A DNA stretch of 30,000 bases from Prorocentrum cordatum. Taxonomy: Eukaryota; Sar; Dinophyceae; Prorocentrales; Prorocentraceae. A program made the translations under genes and the position numbers. The stretch's first letter is position 1; each line of letters begins with the position of its first letter. Under the pieces are notes generated by a model. That model ran no database searches. It was given only the letters and a program-made list of their open reading frames with translations, and was not told the DNA's origin. Shown here one piece after another: positions 9,275-18,834 of the stretch. The DNA is taken from positions 70,772-100,771 of the forward strand of contig CAUYUJ010019251.1 of assembly GCA_963575745.1 (NCBI GenBank), written 5' to 3'.

Positions 9275-12200
9275 CTACATTCCTGGGTGCACCCTGTGTC
9301 GTCGGCACCGGCAGGTGGAAGTGCTCCAGGCTGCTGGAAACTGAGGGAGCACGCCCCCGGGGGCACAGCGGCTGGACGCCTTGGGGCGGCGGTTGGTCCC
9401 CACCATGTGGGGCAGCGGTGGGAGCGGTTCGTACGAGACGCCCAACTGCTCGTCGTTCCACGGCGTGCCCAGTCCGAGGAACCAGACCATGGCTGCCCAC
9501 GTGAGGTTGTGCACAAGGTTGCTGGCGTCGATTCCAACTCCCACGTCTAGGCAGCAGCCAAGGTGATTCCAGGCCTTCCTGTCTAAGCTGCCTGGTTGCC
9601 TGGGTGTGGCCCCCATTTGCCACTGGTGGGGGTGCGGCCCGGACACGGTGTACACCAGGATAGCCATGGTGGGGTCGTCAACCAGCTTCTGTAAGCTGTC
9701 CGAGAGGGCGGCGCCCAGCTTGTCCCAAGAGAACTGACGGTCGAGTGGTGCCGCGATGCGGTCCGCGAAGGTGCTCTCCAACCTGGCTTTGGCCTTCTTG
9801 ATGGCGTCGTCTAGGCCTTTTATGCTGTCGTCCCCTGTGTGTGTGGGAGCGGGGGGGATCCATGTCGCGAGGTCAGTGATGGGGTCAAACTCCTGGTCAA
9901 TGTGCAGGGCAGTTATGTTGCCCACGTCGCTCCCCTGGAAGCGGACCCATAGCTTGGCCATCCTCCCGTACTCGGAGAGCTCCCTGAGATGCGCTCCTGT
10001 AGCAGTGCTGAACATCCTTCCGTCCCCGACTATGACCACGCTGGAGGTGGCCCGCGCGATTGCGACGTTCACTCTGTTGGGGTTGTCCATGAAGCCCCAG
10101 TCGTGCCAAAAGTTGGAACGCGTGGTCAGGTAGATCACAATGTCTGCCCTCCACCCTGGCTGGAGTCGATGGTGGAGATGCTGAGTCTGCCGCTGGCCAG
10201 GTACTCATCTGCAACCTGACGTAACCCCTGGAAGCGTAGGTCGATGCCATTGAAGGGGGAACTCCATTGCTCGAACACACGTTCGTAGCCTATGTGATCG
10301 CTGTCGCGTGCGATGGGGGTGAGAGGAGGGGTGGCCCGCTCTGATTGCTTCACCTTTGCCAGCTCCTTTCTCCCTGGTCTTAGCCTGTCCCAGGGCGCCG
10401 CTGATGCTGCGTCCTGACTGGGGCCATCCGTTCTCGAGCACCGCACACTGCAGTTGATAGCCAACCAATACGAGGACTGTGGTACCCTTTTCCATGGCGG
10501 GCAAGAGTGCCCTCGCGATGTCCAACGTCTGCGCAGCCTCTGGGATATTCGCGCATACTGAGTGGAGGTTGGACGAGACCTCGAGAGAGGGGTTGTCGAC
10601 CAGGAGGAAACGACGTCTCTCCTCCGGGTGCTGCGGCGGGGGCTGAAGGCCCTCAATAGTGCCTCCAGGTCCTCCGGGGTGGACTTGGTGGCTTCGGCCA
10701 GTGCGGCGAGCCGAGCGCTGTCCCAGGGTAGTATCTGCTGCCACGGTAGTCCTTCCACTAGTGGCCTCTGTGTCCGCGGGTCGGTGAGCCCTGTCCGCAT
10801 CGCCTTGTTGTAGAAGACCACGTGGGGCCATGACAGGAGGAGGGGGCGCATACGGTAGCAGAGGGCCAGTTGCACCACCGCCGAGGTATCCCCACCTAGC
10901 GCGTTGCGCAGCCGGTCGAATATCGAGAGGCACAGGCCGCGGACAGCAGCTATCCTGGAGAGGACGGTGAGGGGAAGCTGCTTGGGATCGCCGACCAGCA
11001 GTAGGTGCCCGCCAGAACGTATGACGCTGACGAGGGACATTGCCGCCATCAGCTCGTGGGCCTGCCCAGCTTCGTCAACGATGAGCAGGGCAGCCGGGGG
11101 GGCCAGCTTGAGGGGCTCTGCCGCCTCGTGGGCTGCGATGATCATCTTGGCGTCCCTTAGCAGCTGCGAGCGGAAGGCGAGGAGCTCCTTGGAAGGTCCG
11201 CTCTGGTGGGGGGGGGGGCGGTTGTGGGTTCCGAGGAAATGTCCCACTGGTGTAAGGGGGGCGAGCTTTGGCACCACGCGCGTGTCCTTCGCTAGCCTGA
11301 CGCACCTGTTGGGGAAGCAAGTTTCGGGCGCCAGCCTGCCCCCCTCGCTCGCAACCCCGAGTCCGATGGCAGGCTGGTCGGCCGCTGTGTTCGATCCAGT
11401 CGTGAGGGCCACTGCCTGTCCCTTGGGCAGCGAGCTTGCCCATGCGTCCATGGTGGCCACTGAGAAGAGCGTCTTGCCGGTCCCTGGGGGCCCATGAACC
11501 ACCGCGACGCGGTGTCGGGTGGTGGCAACCAGCGCCTTTGAAGCGTCATCATTGAGTCGATGACGTCGGGCTGCGTCGTTCAGGTTGGTGATGGGGGGAA
11601 GGTTACGGACCCGCTGGAGTACTTGTCCTGTAGCACTCGCAACTTCGTCGTCTGTGAATGGGGCGTCGGCTGGCCCCTTGCTCTGCCGCTGCAGTTGCGT
11701 CGTGCCGTCCACCGCCGTTGCGTTGGGAAGGCTGCGGGCTTTGGCCTCGATCGCGGCTCTCGCCCTGGAGAGGAGGGAGCTGCTACAGGCCCTAGTGTTC
11801 TCCACTTCGTTAGCCCGTATCCTGTCCTTTCTGTCGATTGCGCGGTGGCTAAGTAGGAACGTTATCACGTCGAGTAGTGCGCCTACCAGGTCGTCAGGTG
11901 CCTGTGGCAGCTTGTAGATCTCGCTGATGGCTTGAGAAATCCGCCAGTACTGCAGCTTGGACGGAGTTTTGTCCACTCGGTTCAGGACTTCGCCTTCCTT
12001 GTCTGCGTTTGCGGCTGAGCCGAGTGAGAGTAGCTCCTCAGTCTGGCTGGAGTCGCACGAGGCCAGGGCTTGATTGGTGGGGTACCTCGAGCCGGTCCTT
12101 AGTCCGTTGACGTCGCACTCGTTGCGGGGAATGGAGCCACCGAAGTCTGGGGGCCACACGAGTTTGAGGGTGGTGATCTGGTCCTCCGTCGGGCTGGTGG

Positions 12201-12414
12201 GACTAAGGAGCAAAGTCCGTGAATGCGCGTCCTGTCCCCCTTCCAGTCCTCTGAGCATCAGTCTGACCTCAACTGGCCATTGTAGGTGCAAGAGCAGCTT
12301 CCCGCCCTGGGGGGGGAAGGCGTTGCGAAGGTTGTACTTGTCGAGAATGTGGCAGGTGAACCGTTCGCTGATGGGAGTGACCGACACTTCCAGGCAGGGC
12401 ACAGCTCTTCTCAC
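9275..12414 (-). CDS. UPF1-like superfamily 1 helicase (frame-broken)
   Basis: All core SF1 motifs are visible in order. Walker A GPPGTGKT is at 11493-11470, preceded by a Q-like NDDASKALVATTRHRVAVVH. Motif Ia is TTGSNTAADQ, Walker B is IVDEAGQAHE (about 11082), motif III is GDPKQLPL (about 10992) and motif IV is LCYRMRP (about 10860-10840). Motif V is TIDSSQGG ending near 10150, and motif VI is NRVNVAIARA at 10078-10049. The order and the GDPKQLPL and DSSQGG words place it with the UPF1/DNA2/SMUBP2-type 5'-3' RNA/DNA helicases. The frame shifts near 12414, near 10640, back near 10430 and again near 10145. The residues between 10640 and 10430 (FLLVDNPSLEV, TTVLVLVGYQLQ) are coherent in the alternative frame, so the breaks are single-base events in one gene. 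About 330 N-terminal and 250 C-terminal residues flank the core. All key catalytic residues are kept. Confidence 0.85.
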
Positions 12415-13378
12415 GTGCCAAGTCTGTTCTGGCCTTTGCCGAGCCGTCCCATACTGTTTCCGTGGCTGCCATGCACTCAGTCCAAGCTAACCTGCACAAA
12501 ATGCAGCCCCTCTGTCGTAGATCCTGCTCCCAATGCTTTGGCAGGTTCACTCCCCCTGGGACCGGCCCCAGGGGGGTGTGCAGACGGAACTGAGCCCCAG
12601 GGATGTCTGCGGGCATGGCGAAAAGCTGCATGATAGCCTTGGCTGCTGCATCTGCTGGGGGGCCTGGTGCCGTCAGGCTGGCATGGGGGGGTGCGTCGTT
12701 TGCCCAATTGGTCTCGTCTCCTCGCGGCTGTCCTGTCCGATCTGTTGGGTCTCGCGACGATGCCCTGCTGGAGCCAGCGCGTCTCTCCCTCTGGGTCGGG
12801 GGGGCGAGCAGCCCGCCTGCACCTGGGTGAAGGGGGAGCGGGCCGGTGCCCCCCCAGGCCCCTGTAGCGCGCCATGGGGTGGTCCCCGATCCATGTCGGC
12901 ATTGGCTGGGCGGTCGGAGGTCAGACGAGGGCACGGCGTCGGTGGAAATGGGGAAGTCGAACTCGTCGTCGCGAAAGGGGAAGTCGACCGGTACGTGGCC
13001 CCAGTCCTCTGGGAAGGTCCAGCCTGGCATGTGCGCACGGCTGCCGCCCTTGACTGGGCCAGGAAGCTCCCACCCTGGCCATGGTGGTCTCTCAATTTTG
13101 AGCCCTGTGACGCTGTCTGTGGTCGATCCTTGCGTCCTGGTCCAGAGATTGCCTTGCTGAGTGTAGGTCCTGGGATCCGGCCGCCTGGCCCCCTTCTGCT
13201 TCACGGCCTCTTTGAAGTGGTCCTCACCCAGGAGGTGTTCGTCGCAGTACCTCTGGCAGATCTCGCACCACCAGCACCACTCCTGGTTGAAATGTGCCCA
13301 TCTCAGCCACGGGCATTCACGACCACGGAAGGGCTTGAGCGAGCCTTCTGCGCCGGGACCCTGTGCGCAGTGCTGCAT
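12269..13378 (-). CDS. C2H2-like zinc-finger region preceding the helicase
   Basis: Open frame starting at the Met at 13378 (MQHCAQGPG). The start overlaps the end of the RNase H frame (stop at 13317) by about 60 bp. A finger WWCEICQRYCDEHLLGEDHF at about 13273-13214 gives C-x2-C-x6-H-x5-H, like the U1/matrin type that binds RNA or DNA. A Pro/Gly/Ser-rich linker follows, then a compact part with MQLFAMPADIPGAQFRLHTP and GCILCRLAWTECMAATETVW (a second C-x2-C). The frame passes into the helicase frame near 12420-12410 through a one-base shift (…DLAREK to RRAVPCLEV…). I take it as the N-terminal part of the helicase polypeptide. It may be fused to the RNase H product if the overlap is a frame error. 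Confidence 0.5.
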   Translation of the reverse strand: MQHCAQGPGAEGSLKPFRGRECPWLRWAHFNQEWCWWCEICQRYCDEHLLGEDHFKEAVKQKGARRPDPRTYTQQGNLWTRTQGSTTDSVTGLKIERPPWPGWELPGPVKGGSRAHMPGWTFPEDWGHVPVDFPFRDDEFDFPISTDAVPSSDLRPPSQCRHGSGTTPWRATGAWGGTGPLPLHPGAGGLLAPPTQRERRAGSSRASSRDPTDRTGQPRGDETNWANDAPPHASLTAPGPPADAAAKAIMQLFAMPADIPGAQFRLHTPLGPVPGGVNLPKHWEQDLRQRGCILCRLAWTECMAATETVWDGSAKARTDLAREKSCALPGSVGHSHQRTVHLPHSRQVQPSQRLPPPGREAALAPTMAS

Positions 13379-15470
13379 AAGGGACGGCCATCTGGCCAGG
13401 GGCCCGCCGTTGTTCTTCCCATTCGGCATCCAGCAGGAGCGTAGGGGGGAAGCGCAGCCGATAGCTGCGGAGAAGGTAAATGCGTGCGCAGGGGGGAAGC
13501 TTGAGCCACCGCGACGGCCACTCAGATGCTGCGGCAATCAAGCACACGTCGATCAGAGCGAGGCGGGCCGGGGGGGAAGCCGAGGAAGGGTGCACGAGCA
13601 GGCGAGCAGCATCTGCTGCCGCGATAGGGTCGCAAAGGTTGGTCGCCCTAGGGCTAATGCCGGGAAAGTGCACAGGTAGGGGGGGGTACCATTCCACTGC
13701 ATGCAAGAGGTGACAGCGGCAACGCCCTCCCTACGGAGGGAGTCCGCCCAGTACAGTCCGATGGTGGCCAGGCTGTCAGCAGCCTTAGTCAGTCTGCGTC
13801 TGACGGCCTGCCACGTGAGGACCCACCCAGCCCCTTCGACTTGCCCCAATGCGTCCTCCATCTGTTGAGCCAGGTGGAGCCTTCGGTATCTGGCTGCGCC
13901 AGCGCCGTACCTTACGGCTGCTAGATTGTCACCCACAATCCGTGCCATGCGGGTTGGGCTATCTAAGTGGGGGAGCAGGGCGAGCCCGGCGCGACAGCCT
14001 GCAACCTCAGCCATCTGTGCATTGTTGCAGCCCGGGAGTGCAACAACGGTAATGGCAAGCACCCGGGGTGCCCCGGCGCTGGGGTTGTGGTGCCAGAGGA
14101 TGGCCCCGGCGCCCGATACCTTCTCGCCATCCCCAATGGTTATTGCCCCTCCGTCGAAGGTGACTTCGTACGGCCACTGGGTAGAGTCTGAGTCGGGGAA
14201 GGGGGAGTCGCGTACAATGATCTCGTCGCCGGGCTCGAGCCTGGCGTTGGCCGTTAGCGTGGTGGTGTGGAGCCTACATTCACGGCAGAAGATGGAAGAC
14301 CAGCATGCCGTGGGGAAATTGTCTGTCCTCGGGCAGGGGGGCCAGCTTCTGCCCGGAGGCATCCATGCGGCTCGTGGGTGGGAGGACTGCAGCACTACTA
14401 TTATGTCCTCTGGGTTGTGGTGTCTGTTGACAATAGGGAGCCTGCGGATCTCGCCTCCTGCCCTGTCTGCATGTCGGTGCGAGCGGGGCCCGGCAGCCCC
14501 ACAGACCGCCCCGGCGGGGGGGGGGCAGGGGTTGCACGTGCGGCAGGTGTCTCGCAGAACGGTCCACACGGCTGTCTCATCATGACTGTTAATTCTTGGG
14601 GGATCATTGTCCACATGCTCCTCTTCATCGCTTTCCTCGTGGTGGTCCGCGTCGGGAGTGGCCAGCCCGCGCAAGATGAAACTAGCCGAGTTACCTGCTT
14701 CAAGGGGGGAGACGGTGAGGTTGACGCAGTATCTGAAGGAGATCTGGTGTAGAATTTTGGCGAGCAACGGCTGATGCCCGCCCTCGCTGGTGATAGCCTG
14801 GGCCAGGGTCGGTGGGTCGTCTGGCCCCCGTATAGTGCCCCAGACGAGGGCGGTTGTTGGGCACCAATGCCAGACGTGCTCTGTCGTGGCCTCTCCCAGC
14901 CCGCAGAGCGGGCAACGACCATATAATCCAAATCTGACAGGTGGCCTCAAGCACCCACCCGAGCTTACACATGCGTCAGCCTGGGCCCGCAGAGGGGGGT
15001 GGAGAGTGTCAGGGGGTAGTGTTTGCCAGAGGGCGAAGGAGTGTGGGCCGTTGCCGATGCATCTAGCACACCAGGCCGCCCCCTCGTCGTTCGGGCCAGC
15101 GGTGATCCACACATTGCTGGCCGGCGCCCCGCAGGGACACCTGTGGGGCATTCGCTCGTCGTTTCCTCTGCGTCTTGCCGGGCCCGGAAGGCCGTTGCTG
15201 AGTATCCTCAACACGTGGTGTGCCGCGGTGAAGGTGGCGCAGTGCCGCAGCAATTGCCATTCCTCTCCTCCGGAGGGCTGCCATCTTCTCCCTTGGCTGG
15301 CGTTCTGGAGCCAGTCAGCGAAGTGCTGGCTGTTCATCTGGGCCCAGGCCGCCGCGTAAGTGATCCTGCCGTATTGCCTGCCTTCCCGTAGGTGGGGTCG
15401 CTGTCTCGCGAGGAGCAAGGCCTGCGCGGCCTTCCGCTCGGTGATCATTTTTGGTCGTGGGGGGGGACCC
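13317..15470 (-). CDS. LINE CCHC knuckle and RNase H domain
   Basis: Starts in frame at about 15470 and is open to 13553. A finger C179-x2-C182-x8-H191-x4-C196 (GRCPLCGLGEATTEHVWHWCP split by numbering; about 14915-14860) matches the knuckle that follows the thumb in many LINE proteins. RNase H follows: VTFDGGA (D432), AEVAG (E481), VGDNLA (D507) and KAADSLA (D558) supply the DEDD catalytic tetrad, at about 14155-13775. It would remove template RNA during target-primed reverse transcription. Residue numbers count from the Met at 15448. At a C8 run near 13680 the more protein-like reading moves to another frame (EWYPPLPVHFPGIS to RLRFPPTLLLDAEWEEQ), which ends at 13317. The spacer between knuckle and RNase H is acidic and low in complexity. 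Confidence 0.85.
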
Positions 15471-15500
15471 AGGAGGCCCCGGCCAACCCGAGAGCCGTCC

Positions 15501-16190
15501 TCAGTTGGGCCCGCAGTTCACGCCCCTGCGCCATGTCGGGGGGGCGTAGTGCGAAGCGCAAGGGGCCAGGGAAATCAGGTAGGCGTTCCAGGCTGCGGCC
15601 GTGCGGGAGGGAGACATTTTGGCCAGGTGCAACGCGAGAGCTCTCTCCCTAATTCTGGGGAGGGGGCGGTTCCACGTGCCCTTGCATAGGGTTTCCTCCT
15701 GCTCCTTGGTGAAACCCCCATTTCGTGGAAGGTCGTCGCCTTCTGCAGCGCGGGACACCACCACTGCCCCCAGGTACGGCCATTGATCTCTCACCGCCGA
15801 ACCTCCGAAGGGGGTATGTTCCATGAGTGCACGCCACCATTCCTGGTTGCCCGCGGGCACGAGCGCTGTCTTGAAGGTGCAGTTGCAGACGTGCTGATAG
15901 GGTGAGCACTGGACCAGACCTCGGCTTCTCGTATTGCCTTCGACCAGTGCCCTAATCAGGTCCCCTGGTAGCCCTGAGATGAGCACGCTACCTCCGTCTC
16001 GCTCGAAGTGTACGGGGACCTCCTCCAGCGCAGCACGGAGGGTAGGGGAATCCTCGGTGCGTATGCCCCTGCATCTATGTGCCTCGACTAGGAGGCCGGC
16101 GGCCTTAGCGGCCCTGGCTGCGCGCAGCGCCTGTCTCGTCGTGCTGAGCAGGGCGGCGAGGTCATCAACGTAGGTCGGGTCGTCATACCG
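15501..16190 (-). pseudogene. LINE reverse transcriptase, C-terminal part only
   Basis: The catalytic box YVDD (codons at 16172-16161) opens the fragment: TYVDDLAALLSTTRQAL. Downstream come a palm/thumb-like stretch, GSVLISGLPGDLIRALVEG, FKTALVPAG and WPYLGAVVV, the last resembling the 'YLG' box found after the YxDD motif in LINE enzymes. Everything before the aspartates (fingers, QG box, endonuclease, ORF1) is missing, because the homology stops about 18 bp upstream of YVDD at the direct repeat. This is a classical 5' truncation. The frame moves at a C7 run (15544-15538) and again at a C8 run (about 15468-15461) into the RNase H frame; MAQGRELRAQLRTALGLAG is the coherent reading between them. 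Confidence 0.8.
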
Positions 16191-16202
16191 CTGGTGAGGA
16201 TA

Positions 16203-16276
16203 TTTTTTTGATTTGCGGCCCGCAAGGAGAAGTCCAGAGGGCGGTATGACCGAGGCTGGGGCACAGCGACAGATAA
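16203..16276 (-). mobile_element. 74-bp A-tailed retroposon-like insert between direct repeats
   Basis: The word gctggtgaggata occurs at 16190-16202 and again at 16277-16289. In the minus sense the DNA between them ends in caaatcaaaaaaa directly before the second copy, which is the signature of a small retroposed sequence with a target-site duplication. It contains ggtcataccgccct, which loosely resembles the start of 5S rRNA (GGCCATACCACCCT), but the match is too short to name a source. Confidence 0.6.
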
Positions 16277-16319
16277 GCTGGTGAGGATACGCGAAGCGTC
16301 AAGAATTGGCGTCAACTTT

Positions 16320-17695
16320 TCGAGCTTCCGGCGCGCCAAGACTGTCCAAGAGGCCCCCAAGAGGGCCCCAAGACGGCCAAAGCGAGCCCCAAGAATGGCC
16401 CCAGAGGCGCCTAAGAGGGCCCAAAGACAGCCCCAACAAGGACCCACGAGGGGGACCACGAATCGAAAATCCGAGTCTTCCGCCCCAGGAGGCCCCAAGG
16501 AGACCCCAAGAGGCCCCCAAGAGGCCCCGAGAGGCCTCCAAAGGCCTCCAAAACACCCCAAGAGGCCCCAAAACGGCCCCCAAGAGGCTTCAAAACGGCC
16601 CCCAGGATGCCTCCGAGAGGCCTACCGCGACATCCCAAAGAACATCCGAGAGGCCTATGACCCACAACCAAGCACGGTGGAGGGATGGGCCGAAGGCCAA
16701 AAGATCCGCCACCCCCTGTGGTTTGCCACAGGGGTGAACGGCGTGCTGGATGTCTGGAGGTTCTCTGGTTTTTTCTAAAGAACTCCCCTTGGGGCTTCGG
16801 CCCAGCCCAACGGCCACCCAGAGAGCTGCATAAACTGCGCCCTCCTTTGGCCCAAGCGCCTTCTGGACGGCCAAGATAGCCCAAGATAACGTCTAAGATG
16901 TCTCCTAGACGGCCAAGATGGCTCCAACGAAGCCCAAGATGGCTCCAAGTTGTCTCCAAGACGGTCCAGGACACACCCAAGACAGCCCAAGATGGCCTCA
17001 AGATGGCCAAAGACGGCTCAGGAGGCCCCCAAGAGGCCTCCAAGCTGGCACAAGAGGCGTCCAAGAGGACACACAGGAAGACCCGAAGATGCCACAAGCA
17101 TTAATTCTCCGCCTGTGTTTGAAGGATTTTCCGCCGTTGGAAGCGTCCGACGGACCAGGACGGCCCAACAGACCTCCAAGAATTGCCAAGATCGCACAAG
17201 AGGCTTCCAGGATGGCCCCATGACGGCCGAAGAAGCCTCCGAGACGGCCCCTAGAGGACCCCAAGAGAGCCCAAGAGGCCCCCGGGACGCCCAAGATGGC
17301 CTCCATGACGGCCAAGATGGCCCGCCCCGATAGAATCCAAGATGGCCCCTCCAAGACGGCCCAAGATGCATCCAAGACTGCCTTAGATGGCCTCAAGATG
17401 GCCCAAGACGGTCCAAGAAGCCCCAAAGAGGCCTCCAAGATGGCCCAACACGCCTCCAAGAGGACACACAGGAAGGCCCGAAGTGGCCAAAATCATTGAT
17501 TGTCCTCAGATGTGATTGTTGTAATTGCTCCTTTTCGGCCGTCCGACGACCCAAGACGGCCCAACAGACAATCAAAATAGACCCAAGATCACCCAAGAGG
17601 CTGCAAGATGGCCCGATGACGGCCTAAGATGCCCCCAAGACGGCCCCAAGAGGGGCCAAAGACGGCCCAAGAGGCCGTCTCGAGGGGCCGCCGTC
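16320..17695 (+). repeat. AAGATGGC-type repeat field with a 395-bp higher-order period
   Basis: Dense degenerate words CCAAGAYGGCC / GCCCCAAGAGG. A non-repetitive segment, aggacacacaggaag…gtccgacg…acggcccaacagac, occurs at 17066-17171 and 17461-17570, i.e. 395 bp apart. A weaker relative lies near 19025-19130. All three frames on both strands are largely open because stops are rare in the words; no protein is inferred. Confidence 0.7.
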
Positions 17696-17905
17696 CGCGC
17701 GAAAACGATTCGCGCGAAAACTGCTGCCGTTCGAAAGAAATTCGTTGGGCGCGTGCGCGCGAAAAGGTGCGCGCCGGTTCCTAGCGCTCCCGCGCGCCCC
17801 GGGGCTGCCAGGAACCAAAATTTTGCAACGCGGCGGCCGCCGCGGCGGCCGCCGCCTCCGCGGCGCAAGGCGGCGTCGATGCCATGGTTGAGCCGGGCCA
17901 GACGA
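17690..17905 (+). repeat. CpG-rich segment with CGCGCGAAAA words and CGG triplets
   Basis: Contains GCGCGAAAACGATTCGCGCG, further GCGCGAAAAGG words and a run of GGCGGCCGCC palindromes at about 17829-17870. A diverged unit of the following 101-bp satellite (ggaaccaaaattttg, 17812) lies inside it. Similar GCGAAAA-type words return in inverted orientation at 18765-18830. Confidence 0.55.
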
Positions 17906-18580
17906 TGGCGGGAACCAAGATTTTGGAGAGATCGAGGCTGGAAAAGCCCGAAATCCCGGTTCCCGGCTCTGTCTGGCGCCCCAGCCCACGGCGGCCCAGA
18001 GGATGCCGGCCGGGAACCAAGATTTTGGAGAGATCGAGGCTGGAAAAGCCCAAATTCCTGGTTCCCGGCTCTGTCTGGCGCCCCAATAGCTCACGGCGGA
18101 CCAGAGGATGGCGGGAACCAGGATTTTGGACAGATCGAGGCTGGAAAAACCCAAATTCCCGGTTCCCGGCTGTCTGGCGCTCCAGGGACTCACGGCGGCC
18201 CAGAGGATGGCGGGAACGAAGATTTTGGAGAGATCGAGGCTGGAAAAGCCCGAAATCCCGGTTCCCGGCTCTGTCTGGCGCCCCAGGGGCCCACGGCGGC
18301 CCAGAGGATGGCGGGAGCCAGGATTTTGGAGAGATCGAAACTGGAAAAGCCCGAAATCCCGGTTCCCGGCTCTGCCTGGCGCGCCAGGGACTCACGGCGA
18401 ACCAGACGATGGCGGGAACCAGGATTTTGGACAGATCGAGGCTGGAAAAGCCCAAATTCATGGTTCCCGGCTCTGTCTGGCGCCCCAATAGCTCACGGCG
18501 GCCCAGAGGATGGCGGGAACCCAGATTTTGGAGAGATCGAGGCGGGAGAAGCCCGAAATCCTGGTTCCCGGCTCTGTGCT
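17906..18580 (+). repeat. 101-bp satellite array, seven units
   Basis: Unit anchors ggaaccaagattttgg lie at 17911, 18013, 18114, 18213, 18314, 18415 and 18516 (spacing 99-102). Each unit reads on through gatcgaggctggaaaagccc, ggttcccggctctgtctggc and a variable spacer before cacggcggcccagag. Because 101 is not a multiple of three, each protein frame cycles through all three translations of the unit. The 619-residue frame over 17525-19384 is therefore an artefact. Confidence 0.9.
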
Positions 18581-18582
18581 TT

Positions 18583-18745
18583 CTGCTGCTCTGTGCTCTG
18601 TGCTCTTTGCTGCTCTGCTGCTCTGTGCTCTCTGCTGCTCTGCTGCTCTCTGCTGCTCTGTGCTCTCTGCTGCTCTGTGCTCTCTGCTGCTCTGTGCTCT
18701 CTGCTGCTCTGTGCTCTCTGCTGCTCTGTGCTCTCTGCTGCTCTG
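18583..18745 (+). repeat. 17-bp minisatellite
   Basis: Tandem copies of tgctgctctgtgctctc, irregular at the left and regular at the right end. It abuts the last 101-bp unit, whose ggctctgt end appears to seed the array. Confidence 0.9.
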
Positions 18746-18834
18746 TCCAAACGCGATTGGTGTTCGCTCGATTGGTTTTCGCTTGAACGGATTACCTTTT
18801 CGCTCGAACGAGCGTCTTTTCGCTTGAACGGTCC

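Larger units (their letters stand above)
5058..16290 (-). mobile_element. Putative giant 5'-truncated LINE-like retroelement carrying an SF1 helicase
   Basis: The sequence aagctggtgcggatac at 5058-5073 and aagctggtgaggatac at 16275-16290 are 15/16 identical and bracket the whole minus-strand coding block. AAGATGGC-type repeats lie outside both. Inside, in coding order: reverse transcriptase from the YVDD motif onward, CCHC knuckle, RNase H, C2H2-like finger, UPF1-like helicase, then unrecognised protein. A LINE truncated at its 5' end normally keeps everything down to its 3' end, which fits. The 3' end before the left repeat reads accaaagaa in the coding sense, only a weak A-tail. That the block is one element is my inference. 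The alternative is two adjacent elements or a LINE fragment beside a decayed helicase gene. Confidence 0.5.

Noticed and set aside
16203-16276. 5S rRNA gene or 5S-derived SINE
   Set aside because: Only a roughly 14-base resemblance (ggtcataccgccct); the rest of 5S is absent.
17906-18580. CRISPR-like array
   Set aside because: The whole 101-bp unit is repeated with drift; there are no short conserved repeats with unrelated spacers, and the DNA is eukaryotic.
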